A stretch of DNA of 64,000 nt from positions 1 to 64,000 of the forward strand of contig CALUWM010000004.1 in NCBI GenBank assembly GCA_944324485.1. Direction: 5' to 3'. Shown piece after piece: positions 36,591-45,476 of the stretch. A model generated the notes under the pieces. That model had not been told where the DNA came from and did no database searches. It saw nothing but the letters and a program-made list of their open reading frames with translations. The translations under genes were made by a program, and so were the position numbers. Numbering within the stretch: the stretch's first letter is position 1; every line of letters begins with the position of its first letter. This DNA comes from Candidatus Gastranaerophilales bacterium. Its GTDB lineage: Bacteria > Cyanobacteriota > Vampirovibrionia > Gastranaerophilales > Gastranaerophilaceae.

Positions 36591-38093
36591 TTATTTTCTT
36601 AGATTTTTATAACTAAAGCCTGCATAAATTGTTACGCCTATTGTTATCCATACAAAAAACATTGCTACGCTGGATGTGAGCTGTTTGAAGGAAAATACCA
36701 TTAACCCGAGACAACATAAAATACCTAAAATCGGAAATAATGGCACAAAAGGAACTTTAAAAGGCCTGTTTAAATTTGGTTCTGTTTTTCTTAGTACTAT
36801 AACTGATATACATATTGCTATAAATGCTGTAAATGTGCCATAGTTACAAAGTTCGGCTGATATATTTAAATCCATAAACAAGCTGCAAAAGATTATTACA
36901 AGTCCTACGCACCATGTCATTATGTGAGGTGTTCTGTATTTTTTGTGTATTGCTCTTAAAACTCTTGGTAAAAATTTGTCTCTGCTCATTGCATATAATA
37001 TTCTTGTTGATGCTAAATGACATATTAAAAATACTGATGCAAGCGCACAAACTGCTGCAACGGATATAAATCCGGCCATGTAATCTTTGTTTATAATATG
37101 TAGTGCGGCAGCAATAGGAGCTTGTGTATTTATAGATGAAACAGGGCAAATTCCTGTAAGCACAAGCGCAACAAGGATGTATAAAATTGTGCAGAAAGAT
37201 AATGTGCCAAGTATAGCTATTGGAAGGTCTTTTTGAGGATTTTTTGTTTCTTCTGCTGCCGTTGAAACAGCGTCAAAACCAATATATGCAAAAAATATTA
37301 TAAATGCACCCATTAATATGCCTTCAAGTCCATTTGGAGCAAACGGAACCCAGTTTTCGGGTTTTACATAAAAAGCGCCAACTACAATAAATGATATTAT
37401 CATTAACAGGTTTAAACATACCATTATGGTTGCAAATCTTGTGGATTCTTTTATTCCTTTTATTAAAATTATTGTTGATACGAGTGTTAATATAACTACG
37501 GGTAAGTTTATTGCAAAAGGAATTGTTCCAAATAAAAAAGGCATTTTGTCATGCACATCTAGTCCATATTTATCGCACATCGCATATATTGATCTAAAGT
37601 CAGACCTAAGCCAAATAGGAAAATTTACGATAAAATTTGGAAGATGGTTTGAAAATCCTTTCAAGAGTTGAGTTAAATATCCGCACCATGAGCTGCCTAC
37701 GGTTATATTTCCAATGACATAATTAAGCATTAAAACCCAGCCTACTATCCAAGAAGCAAATTCGCCAAGTGTTGCATATGTATATGTGTATACGCTTCCT
37801 GAGACAGGGATAATGGAAGCAACTTCACTGTAACATAGCGCAGAAAAAACACAAGCTATGGCAGCAAGCACCATCGAAAAAATTATAGCAGGTCCCGCTC
37901 CAATGCTTTCCGGTCCACCCTGAATGGCAGTTCCAATTATTGTTAGAATGCCAGTTCCAACTACTGCTCCAATTCCTATTATAAATAAATCAAAGGCGTT
38001 TAGACTTTTCTTTAGTGAGCCGGTTTTAGCCCTTTGAAGAAGTTCCTCTGTTGTTTTTCTATTTATAAGGTTGGTAGCTATTCTTTTAAACAT
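36591..38093 (-). CDS. Amino-acid permease (APC family), copy 2
   Basis: 500 aa, about 12-14 TM helices. The N-terminal unwound helix motif GVGTGILTIIGTAIQGG and the GFDAVSTAAEETKNPQKDLPIA loop mark the cationic/branched amino-acid APC group. Closely similar to the neighbouring gene; they overlap by 8 nt and probably derive from a tandem duplication. Substrate cannot be told from sequence; the SD for this gene is AAGGAT. Confidence 0.92.
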   Translation of the reverse strand: MFKRIATNLINRKTTEELLQRAKTGSLKKSLNAFDLFIIGIGAVVGTGILTIIGTAIQGGPESIGAGPAIIFSMVLAAIACVFSALCYSEVASIIPVSGSVYTYTYATLGEFASWIVGWVLMLNYVIGNITVGSSWCGYLTQLLKGFSNHLPNFIVNFPIWLRSDFRSIYAMCDKYGLDVHDKMPFLFGTIPFAINLPVVILTLVSTIILIKGIKESTRFATIMVCLNLLMIISFIVVGAFYVKPENWVPFAPNGLEGILMGAFIIFFAYIGFDAVSTAAEETKNPQKDLPIAILGTLSFCTILYILVALVLTGICPVSSINTQAPIAAALHIINKDYMAGFISVAAVCALASVFLICHLASTRILYAMSRDKFLPRVLRAIHKKYRTPHIMTWCVGLVIIFCSLFMDLNISAELCNYGTFTAFIAICISVIVLRKTEPNLNRPFKVPFVPLFPILGILCCLGLMVFSFKQLTSSVAMFFVWITIGVTIYAGFSYKNLRK

Positions 38094-39681
38094 TATTATC
38101 CTTGTTATTTTCTTGTTGCAATTTTCTTTGTTGTTGGTAGCTGTAAGTAAAATAGAACACTATTCCGATTATCACCCATACAGGAAATAAAACCCTTGAT
38201 GTTTTTAGGAATTGCATTGAATATATCATTAGTCCGCCACAACAAAATATACCCATTAGTGGTAAATATGGTGAAAATGGTACTTTAAAGGGTCTTGGTC
38301 TTTTTGGATCGGTTTTTCTTAAAATTAATACGGCAACACATACTATTATAAATGAGGCAAAAGTGCCAAAATTACAAAGTTCTGCTGCAATTGAAATATT
38401 TAGGAATAATGAACCCAATATGCAAATAATACCAACAATAATAGTTAATAAGTGCGGTGTTTTGAATTTTGGGTGTAAGGTTTGTAAAATTTTTGGCAAA
38501 AATCCATCTCTGCTCATTGCGTATAATATTCTCGTTCCCGCTAACATTAATACGAGTAACACTGAGGTTAATCCTGTTAGCGCGCCGATTGAAATTAGTC
38601 CTGCTACCCAATTTTGTCCAACCATAGACATTGCGCTTGCAATAGGTGCTTGAACATCAATTTTATCAATAGGTACAACGCCAGTTAAAACAAGTGCGAC
38701 AAGTACATATACAATAGTGCAAACCCCAAGAGAACCAATTATACCAATCGGAAGATTTTTTTGAGGGTTTTTAGTTTCTTCTGCTGCTGTTGCAATGGCG
38801 TCAAAGCCTATGTAAGCAAAGAAAATTATAAATGCGCCCATAAATATACCATTGAGACCATTTGGCGCAAATGGCGTCCAGTTTTCAGGTTTAATATAAA
38901 ACATTCCGGTTAAAATAAACAATCCTACTACGCCGAGTTTAATTGCCACCATTAACCCTGCCATTTTTGTTGATTCTTTCATTCCTTTGATTAAGGTCAT
39001 TATTATAAATAATGTTATACAAATACCGGGGATATTTACGCAAATTGGAATTCCCATAAAATGTGGAATTAGATTGTCGGTATTGCTTCCCAGCATATTT
39101 TTAACGGTTGAATAATCATGTATAAGATATATTGGTGGATTTACGATGCAATCAGGTAAAAATTTTGAAAATCCTTTTATAAATTGCATAAAATACCCAC
39201 TCCAGGCGCTAACAACTGCTATATATCCAACAAGATATTCAAGCATTAAGACCCAACCAATAAGCCAAGCCATAAATTCGCCCATTGTTGCGTAGGTGTA
39301 AAGGTATGCACTTCCTGCTGCAGGTATCATTGAAGCAAATTCCGAATAACAAAGTGCGCTAAAGACACAAGCTAGTGAAGCTAAAATCATTGAAATTACA
39401 AGTCCAGGCCCTGCTCCTAAGGATTCTGCCGACCCTGCTGCTGCAATTCCAACCACGGTGAATATCCCGCTTCCAATAATTGCACCAACACCCAGTACAA
39501 TCAGGTCGAATGCACCAAGTGATTTTTTTAAACCTGCTGTCTGTGCTTCTTTGAGCATATTGTCAGGATTTTTTATTGTTAAAAGATTTTTAACAAATTT
39601 TGCAATTATACTAATTTCAGCTCCCTGTGTTGAATTAGCGGTATCTAATTCATTTTCTTTAAAATTGTTCAAGTTGTTCAT
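38086..39681 (-). CDS. Amino-acid permease (APC family), copy 1
   Basis: 531 aa. A 45-residue cytoplasmic N-terminus precedes about 12 helices. Motifs IIGSGIFTVVGIAAAG and GFDAIATAAEETKNPQKNLPI as in copy 2. The N-terminal extension and the C-terminal QQQRKLQQENNKD tail are not in copy 2. Lies 13 nt after glyQ. Confidence 0.93.
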   Translation of the reverse strand: MNNLNNFKENELDTANSTQGAEISIIAKFVKNLLTIKNPDNMLKEAQTAGLKKSLGAFDLIVLGVGAIIGSGIFTVVGIAAAGSAESLGAGPGLVISMILASLACVFSALCYSEFASMIPAAGSAYLYTYATMGEFMAWLIGWVLMLEYLVGYIAVVSAWSGYFMQFIKGFSKFLPDCIVNPPIYLIHDYSTVKNMLGSNTDNLIPHFMGIPICVNIPGICITLFIIMTLIKGMKESTKMAGLMVAIKLGVVGLFILTGMFYIKPENWTPFAPNGLNGIFMGAFIIFFAYIGFDAIATAAEETKNPQKNLPIGIIGSLGVCTIVYVLVALVLTGVVPIDKIDVQAPIASAMSMVGQNWVAGLISIGALTGLTSVLLVLMLAGTRILYAMSRDGFLPKILQTLHPKFKTPHLLTIIVGIICILGSLFLNISIAAELCNFGTFASFIIVCVAVLILRKTDPKRPRPFKVPFSPYLPLMGIFCCGGLMIYSMQFLKTSRVLFPVWVIIGIVFYFTYSYQQQRKLQQENNKDNNV

Positions 39682-39694
39682 TTGCCTCTTTCTG

Positions 39695-40570
39695 CTATTT
39701 CTTAATTAAAGGAAAGCACATTGCTTCTCTTTGTTTTACGTATAGTTCTGCTACTTTTGATGCCAGAGTTCTTACTCTTGCTATATAATTTATTCTTTCA
39801 TCTTTGCTTATTACCCCTCTTGCATCAAGAAGGTTAAAAGTATGCGAACACTTTAACACCCAGTCGTATGCAGGGAGTACTATTCCTGCTTCCATACAGT
39901 TTTGAGCTTCTTTTGAGGCTAAATCAAATAATTCAAATAATCTTTCTGGAGAAGAAACTTCAAAATTGTATTTCGACTGTTCTATTTCATTTTGTAAATA
40001 GATATCACCGTATTTAAGGCTATCGTTCCACTTTATGTCAAAAACACTGTTTGTATTTTGTAAATACATAGCGATTCTTTCGAGGCCATAAGTAATTTCT
40101 AATACAACCGGTTTTACCTCAATTCCGCCAACTTGTTGAAAATATGTAAATTGTGTTATTTCCATTCCATCAAGCCAAACCTCCCAGCCGACACCAGCAG
40201 CACCTAATGTAGGAGATTCCCAATTATCTTCAACAAAGCGAACATCGTGCTTATTTAGGTCAATACCCATTGCACTTAGGGAGTTTAAATATAGGTCTTG
40301 TGCATTGTCGGGAGAAGGTTTTAATATTACTTGATATTGAAAATAATGTCCTAGTCTGTTTGGATTTTCGCCGTATCTTGCATCGGTCGGTCTTCTACAT
40401 GGCTCTACCATTGCACAATTAAAAGGTTCAGGACCTAGTGCTCTTAAAAAAGTAGCAGGATTCATTGTGCTAGCACCCTTTTCGATGTCGTAGGGTTGCT
40501 GTATAACACAGTTATTGTCTGACCAGTATTTTGATAGATTTAGAATTAATTGTTGAAAAGTTAGTGCCAT
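39695..40570 (-). CDS. glyQ: Glycyl-tRNA synthetase alpha subunit
   Basis: 291 aa. Catalytic class II subunit of the alpha2beta2 Gly[49 protein letters not shown] and [11 protein letters not shown]. The beta-subunit gene (glyS) is not adjacent here, unlike in most genomes. SD AAGGTGA; it follows aroF by 8 nt. Confidence 0.97.
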   Translation of the reverse strand: MALTFQQLILNLSKYWSDNNCVIQQPYDIEKGASTMNPATFLRALGPEPFNCAMVEPCRRPTDARYGENPNRLGHYFQYQVILKPSPDNAQDLYLNSLSAMGIDLNKHDVRFVEDNWESPTLGAAGVGWEVWLDGMEITQFTYFQQVGGIEVKPVVLEITYGLERIAMYLQNTNSVFDIKWNDSLKYGDIYLQNEIEQSKYNFEVSSPERLFELFDLASKEAQNCMEAGIVLPAYDWVLKCSHTFNLLDARGVISKDERINYIARVRTLASKVAELYVKQREAMCFPLIKK

Positions 40571-40578
40571 TTTTCACC

Positions 40579-41616
40579 TTATTTACTGTTTTTGTTATCG
40601 TAATCTATTCTTCCGATTAATTTATTAAGCGCTTTTGTAGTTTCCTTGAATTGTTCAATATTTAAGCTTTGTGCACCATCACACATAGCATTATCCGGAT
40701 CATGGTGTACTTCAAACATTAGTCCGTGTGCGCCCGCAACAAGAGCAGCTTTTCCCATTGGTTCAATCAGATATCTTTTACCCGTTCCGTGTGAAGGATC
40801 TACAATAATTGGTAGGTGAGAGTATTTTCTTATTATCGGAACAGCTGCAATATCAAGTACATTTCTTGAAAATTGTGTGTCGAATCCTTTGACTCCTCTT
40901 TCACACAAGATAACATTTGGATTTCCGTTTGATACAACATATTCAGCTGCAAGTAAGAATTCTTTTATAGTGGCTGCCGGTCCTCTTTTTATCATGACAG
41001 GCTTTTTTATTCTTCCAAGAGCCTTAAGTAATTTGAAATTTTGCATATTTCTTGCGCCAACTTGAAGAATATCTGCGTATTTGCAAAGTAGAGATATATC
41101 CATTGTGTCCATTACTTCAGTTACTACAAGAAGTCCTGTTTTTTCTCTTGCTTGTGCAAGATATTGAAGACCTTTTTCTTCTAATCCTTGGAAGTCATAG
41201 GGGCTTGTTCTTGGTTTAAATGCGCCACCTCTTAGGAATTGACATCCCATTTCCTTTGCTGCTGTTGCAACTTTTAAAAGACCTTCAAAGTCTTTTTCAA
41301 CTGAGCATGGTCCAACCATTAAGACGGGTCTTTCAAGACCTCCAATTTTAACTCCGTTTGGAAATTTTATTATTGTGTCTTCAGGATGAGCGATTCTTGA
41401 GACAAGTTTATAGGGTTCTTGTATTTTTTTTACTTCCCTTACACCCTCAAGAGCTGCTATATTTTCAGAATTTAAATCTTTTTTATCTCCGATAACAGCT
41501 ACCACATTTAAAAGCTCTCCATTGTTTACTTGAGCTTTTAGTCCCCTGTCTTCTATATATTTCACTACCTTATTCAATTGGTCAATTGTTGCGTTGTGCT
41601 CCATTACAATAATCAT
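40579..41616 (-). CDS. aroF: 3-deoxy-7-phosphoheptulonate synthase (type with N-terminal ferredoxin-like domain)
   Basis: 345 aa. First step of the shikimate pathway: PEP + erythrose-4-P to DAHP. Residues 1-65 form a ferredoxin-like regulatory domain; the barrel shows GPCSVEKDFE, RGGAFKPRTSPYDFQG and IVDPSHGTGKR. SD GGAGAAT. Likely first gene of an aroF-glyQ-permease-permease operon, an amino-acid supply theme. Confidence 0.95.
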   Translation of the reverse strand: MIIVMEHNATIDQLNKVVKYIEDRGLKAQVNNGELLNVVAVIGDKKDLNSENIAALEGVREVKKIQEPYKLVSRIAHPEDTIIKFPNGVKIGGLERPVLMVGPCSVEKDFEGLLKVATAAKEMGCQFLRGGAFKPRTSPYDFQGLEEKGLQYLAQAREKTGLLVVTEVMDTMDISLLCKYADILQVGARNMQNFKLLKALGRIKKPVMIKRGPAATIKEFLLAAEYVVSNGNPNVILCERGVKGFDTQFSRNVLDIAAVPIIRKYSHLPIIVDPSHGTGKRYLIEPMGKAALVAGAHGLMFEVHHDPDNAMCDGAQSLNIEQFKETTKALNKLIGRIDYDNKNSK

Positions 41617-41713
41617 TTGTTGTTATTCTCCAATCTATGCTGTGAATGTTGCATTTAAAATTCAACCACAAATATGGTTTTATGTATAGCAGTTATTAAG
41701 AAATGTTGTTTTA

Positions 41714-41722
41714 TGTTATGAT
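41714..41722 (+). promoter_or_regulatory. Extended -10 of rnhA with leaderless spacing
   Basis: TGT-TATGAT followed by six T and the ATG at 41729. No SD. The -35 is weak (TTATTA, 41693-41698). Confidence 0.4.
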
Positions 41723-41728
41723 TTTTTT

Positions 41729-42214
41729 ATGAAAAAACCCTTGGTTGAAATTTATACAGATGGTGCATGTGCAAATAACCCAGGAAAAGGTGGTTATGGT
41801 GCAATTTTATTTTATAAAGACTCTGAAGGTGAAATTCACGAAAAAAGAATTTCAAAAGGTTTTAAAAATACAACAAATAACAGAATGGAGCTGCTTGCCG
41901 TAGTTGATTCTTTGTTGTTATTAAAAAAACCATGCGATATAAAATTATATTCTGATTCAAAGTATGTGGTTGATTCTATTAATCAAAAATGGCTAGATGG
42001 TTGGATTTTAAAAAATTGGAAGCTTAATACCTCTAATCCTGTCAAAAACATTGACTTATGGCAAAAATTCCTCGAAGTAAGAAAAAATCATAATATTGAA
42101 TTTATTTGGGTAAAGGGTCATGCTTCAAATAAGTATAATGAGTTATGCGACAAAATGGCAGTAGAAGCAAGGAATTCTGAAATATTACATGATGATTTGG
42201 GGTTTAATGTTTAA
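41729..42214 (+). CDS. rnhA: Ribonuclease HI
   Basis: 161 aa. Cleaves RNA of RNA-DNA hybrids. Four catalytic acids are visible: YTDGACANNPG (D), NRMELLAV (E), YSDSKYVVDS (D) and CDKMAVEA (D); WVKGHASNKYNELCD is the His-loop region. The ATG has no SD but a -10 box 6 nt upstream. Together with rnhB both RNase H types are in this window. Confidence 0.96.
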   Translation: MKKPLVEIYTDGACANNPGKGGYGAILFYKDSEGEIHEKRISKGFKNTTNNRMELLAVVDSLLLLKKPCDIKLYSDSKYVVDSINQKWLDGWILKNWKLNTSNPVKNIDLWQKFLEVRKNHNIEFIWVKGHASNKYNELCDKMAVEARNSEILHDDLGFNV

Positions 42215-42420
42215 AATAACAGCCTTCTTGTATCACAGCAAGGTAGTGCCGTTGTGTGAATTATAAAATCATTTAATGGTTGAAGGTGTTTTATCATAAA
42301 ATTTTTGTTTTTTATTTTTTCATAACAAATTGTAGAGTCAAATTCTTGTGAAAAATACTCTACCAGGTTGCTCTCTTGAGGGGTTTTTGCGTAATCTTTT
42401 AATATTTTTACAATTTCCAT
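42211..42420 (-). CDS. Small hypothetical protein
   Basis: 69 aa, MEIVKILKDYAKTPQESNLVEYFSQEF.., with two adjacent Cys near the end (LPCCDTR). It converges on rnhA with a 4-nt overlap. No clear SD. The ORF fills most of the gap between rnhA and rmuC; coding nature uncertain. Confidence 0.4.
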   Translation of the reverse strand: MEIVKILKDYAKTPQESNLVEYFSQEFDSTICYEKIKNKNFMIKHLQPLNDFIIHTTALPCCDTRRLLF

Positions 42421-42483
42421 TACATTTATAATAATCCACCATATGGATGAATTTATTTAAAATAATGAAAAATTTTACATATC

Positions 42484-43449
42484 TTAATTTAAGAAGTTTT
42501 TATTTATTTTAATTTCGCTTATCTTTTTTCCGATTTTTTTGTTGGAAGCTTGAATTCCCATAGTTCTTAGTTCTTCTGTCATTTTGAAGAGTTGATTTTG
42601 TGAAGTTATTTTTTGGAATTCTTTGTTAAATTGTTCATTACTTTCATTTATCTGTTCTTTTATTTTGTATAAATTTTGAGAATGTTTGGCAATAAGTTCG
42701 TATATGTTTTCTGCGATATTTATAATTTGTTGTATATTTTTTGCTTGTTTTTCTTGACTCCAAAGAAGTTTTGTTAGTCTTAGTGTTGTTAATATTGATG
42801 AATTGCCAACTATGATAATATTTTTTTCATTTGCATTTTTAATAACTGAAATATAGTCGCAATCTGTGTATATTTCTGTAATTACAGGCTCAAGTGGAAT
42901 ATACATTAAAATAAAATCCGGTTGATTTATATTTTTTGCACTTTCATAGTTTTTGTTTGAAAGGTTGTTTATTGTTGTGTTTAAATCTTTTATAAATTCA
43001 TTTTTCTTTGAGTTGTCATTTTTGTATTCGATATATTTTTCAAGATTTACTTTGCAATCAATTAAAATAGATTTTTCATTTGGGAGTTTTATTAAAAAAT
43101 CCGGCTTAATTTTTTTATTTTCTGAGTTTTCTGTATTGAATTGTTTTATATAGTCGACATTTTCAGTAGGGTAACAAACCTTGATAATGTTTTCAAGACA
43201 ATTTTCGCCATATTGACCCTTTAGATTTTGGTTAGTGGTTAGAGTTTTTGCTAATTTAGTTGCTTCAAACATTGTTTGAGTTAATTCTTTTGAGCTTATA
43301 ATATTTTGCAACTTGTATTCTTCTATTGTTTTTTTTAATTCATCCAGAGTTGTTATTAGAGAATTTTTGTTATCTTTTTTGAATATTAAAAATGCGATTA
43401 AAAAACCAATAGAAAATATTGATAAGTATATAAAAATTTCGTTAGTCAT
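42484..43449 (-). CDS. rmuC: RmuC-family DNA recombination protein
   Basis: 321 aa: one N-terminal TM helix, a coiled coil, then the RmuC nuclease-like domain: LKGQYGENCLENIIKVCYP, KPDFLIKLPNEKSILIDCKVNLEKYIEY and FILMYIPLEPVITEIY. RmuC limits inversions at short inverted repeats in E. coli. Domain acids (PDF..LIDCKV) resemble a PD-(D/E)xK nuclease. SD AGAGG. Confidence 0.9.
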   Translation of the reverse strand: MTNEIFIYLSIFSIGFLIAFLIFKKDNKNSLITTLDELKKTIEEYKLQNIISSKELTQTMFEATKLAKTLTTNQNLKGQYGENCLENIIKVCYPTENVDYIKQFNTENSENKKIKPDFLIKLPNEKSILIDCKVNLEKYIEYKNDNSKKNEFIKDLNTTINNLSNKNYESAKNINQPDFILMYIPLEPVITEIYTDCDYISVIKNANEKNIIIVGNSSILTTLRLTKLLWSQEKQAKNIQQIINIAENIYELIAKHSQNLYKIKEQINESNEQFNKEFQKITSQNQLFKMTEELRTMGIQASNKKIGKKISEIKINKNFLN

Positions 43450-43549
43450 TTTTACCTCTTTGATTTGTCTGAATTATAACTTTTTTAAATTTATTTTGCA
43501 ATTTTCTATTCATAAAATAAAATATATTATAGAAATTGAGGAGAATATT

Positions 43550-43966
43550 GTGCTTAAAAAGTTGATATTATTAGCCCTGTTTTTGTTTCTTGCTTCAGTT
43601 AAAGCAGCATATGCGATTGATTGGGTTGAACTGACTACTCCATTAGGAAAATCAGTTGCTTTGGATAAAGATAGTATTTTAGAGCTTGATGGCTATTATT
43701 TTTATAATATCAAGTATAAAAATGCTCATAATTCTTATTATACCGTTGTTACAATTCAATCAGGAGTTGCTCATCCTTTTTCTGCAAGAATCAAATTCTA
43801 TCCATTAGATGAATATGTTTCTTTGAAAGGTGATTATAAAAATATTGCTTTAAATAAAACAAAAAAACTTGAAGCAACAACATATGATTCAGTTGTAGGA
43901 ACTTGTTACAGAGAAGTTAAAAAAATAAAAAAAGGGTCAAGTATCCCTCAAATTACGTTAAAGTAG
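43550..43966 (+). CDS. Secreted protein, surface-adhesin-E-like layout
   Basis: 138 aa from GTG 43550; GAGGAG (43538-43543) at 6-nt spacing fixes this start, the longer frame from 43313 overlapping rmuC is not real. Signal peptide MLKKLILLALFLFLASVKAAYA. The mature domain begins DWVELTTPLGKSVALDKDSI and is beta-rich. The Trp-start and Asp-Ser-Ile pattern resembles small surface-adhesin-like domains; match is weak. The next gene starts 1 nt after its stop. Confidence 0.75.
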   Translation: MLKKLILLALFLFLASVKAAYAIDWVELTTPLGKSVALDKDSILELDGYYFYNIKYKNAHNSYYTVVTIQSGVAHPFSARIKFYPLDEYVSLKGDYKNIALNKTKKLEATTYDSVVGTCYREVKKIKKGSSIPQITLK

Positions 43967-43967
43967 T

Positions 43968-45476
43968 ATGGATAAAAATACAAAAATAGCTTTAATAATT
44001 GGTGCCGGTCCGGCTGGACTTGCGACAGCATACGAATTATTAAAAAATAATTCCGGAATACGTCCTGTTATAATTGAAAAACTTGATTGTGTGGGAGGTT
44101 TGTCTAGAACAGTCTATGATGGCAACTTAGGAGTTGACATTGGCGGACATAGACTTTTTACTAAAAATAAATATGTTCAAGATATTTGGAATGAGTTTTT
44201 GCCGGTCCAAAATAGCCCTTCAATAGATGACATATATTGTGAAAGAGAAATTGAATATCCAAAAATCGGGTGCGATCCTAATAAAACCGATGATGTTATG
44301 TTAATTAGAAAACGTTATTCTACAATTATCTATGACGGTAAAACTTTTCAATATCCAATCAAATTAAATCTTGAAACATTGTCTAATCTTGGTTTTAAAA
44401 CATCGTTTTGTGCTGGATTGAGTTATATTAAAAGCTTATTTGTTAAAAGAAAAGAAAATAGCCTTGAAGATTTTTTGATTAATCGTTTTGGATTGGTATT
44501 ATACAGTATTTTTTTTAAATCTTATACAAAAAAAGTTTGGGGTCGTGATGCTTCTTTAATTTCAAGCTGTTGGGGGCACCAAAGGATTCGTAAACTGTCT
44601 CTTTTTAAGACACTGCTAAATGCCCTTGTTTCAAAATTAAATTTTCTAAAATTTTCAAAAGAAACATCTTTGATTGATGAATTTTACTATCCAAAACTAG
44701 GTTGCTCGCAACTATGGGAAAAAATGGCAAAGTATATTGTAAATAACGGCGGAAAAATAATTTTAAATTCTGAATTTGTCGATTTTATAATAAAAGACAG
44801 AAAAATCATCGGGGTCAGATACAAAAATAATGGCGAAATTAATGAAATTGCTGCTAATTATTTTATTTCTTCTATTCCAATTGCCGATTTAGTTAAAGGT
44901 ATAGATGCCCCTTATGACATTAAACAAAATGCTATTAATTTGCCTTATAGGGATTATATTCTTGTAAGTTTTTACACAGATGCTTTTAATTTAAAAAATA
45001 ATACAGATTATAAAACAGTAAATAATGCTGCTCCTGAGTGTTGGATATATCTTCAACAAAAGGATGCGATTGCATCTAGAATACAAATTATGAATAATTG
45101 GTCTCCTTATTTGGTAGGTGATTTTAGAAAAAATTATTTAATTTCGCTTGAATATTTTGTCAATCAGAATGATGATTTTTGGAATTTGTCTGATGAGAAA
45201 ATTATTGAAATTGCATCCTTTGAATGTGAAAAATATAATTTATTTAGAAAGAATAATATTATAAAATCTGCTGTGATTAGAGAATTAAAGGCTTATCCTG
45301 CATATTGGGGAACGTATTTTGAACTTGAAAATACAAAAAAATTCTTGAGTGGTTTTAATAATTTATATTTAATTGGAAGAAATGGGCAACATTGTTATAA
45401 TAATATGGATGAAGCCATGATTTCAGGTATCAATGTTGCTAGAAAGATAATTGGCGGTTTTGATTATGAAAAATAA
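43968..45476 (+). CDS. FAD-dependent amine-oxidase/UDP-galactopyranose-mutase-like oxidoreductase
   Basis: 502 aa. N-terminal Rossmann motif IIGAGPAGLATAYELL with Glu at the strand-2 end (VIIEKL), then GGLSRTVYDGNLGVDIGGHRLFTK, and a C-terminal FAD-contact motif YLIGRNGQHCYNNMDEAMISG. This matches the family of FAD proteins often found with polysaccharide genes (COG1232/Glf-like). Substrate unknown. Overlaps the next gene by 11 nt. Confidence 0.85.
   Translation: MDKNTKIALIIGAGPAGLATAYELLKNNSGIRPVIIEKLDCVGGLSRTVYDGNLGVDIGGHRLFTKNKYVQDIWNEFLPVQNSPSIDDIYCEREIEYPKIGCDPNKTDDVMLIRKRYSTIIYDGKTFQYPIKLNLETLSNLGFKTSFCAGLSYIKSLFVKRKENSLEDFLINRFGLVLYSIFFKSYTKKVWGRDASLISSCWGHQRIRKLSLFKTLLNALVSKLNFLKFSKETSLIDEFYYPKLGCSQLWEKMAKYIVNNGGKIILNSEFVDFIIKDRKIIGVRYKNNGEINEIAANYFISSIPIADLVKGIDAPYDIKQNAINLPYRDYILVSFYTDAFNLKNNTDYKTVNNAAPECWIYLQQKDAIASRIQIMNNWSPYLVGDFRKNYLISLEYFVNQNDDFWNLSDEKIIEIASFECEKYNLFRKNNIIKSAVIRELKAYPAYWGTYFELENTKKFLSGFNNLYLIGRNGQHCYNNMDEAMISGINVARKIIGGFDYEK

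Noticed and set aside
40571-41728. T-box leader for glyQ
   Set aside because: No specifier loop or T-box sequence upstream of glyQ or aroF; glyQ lies 8 nt after aroF.
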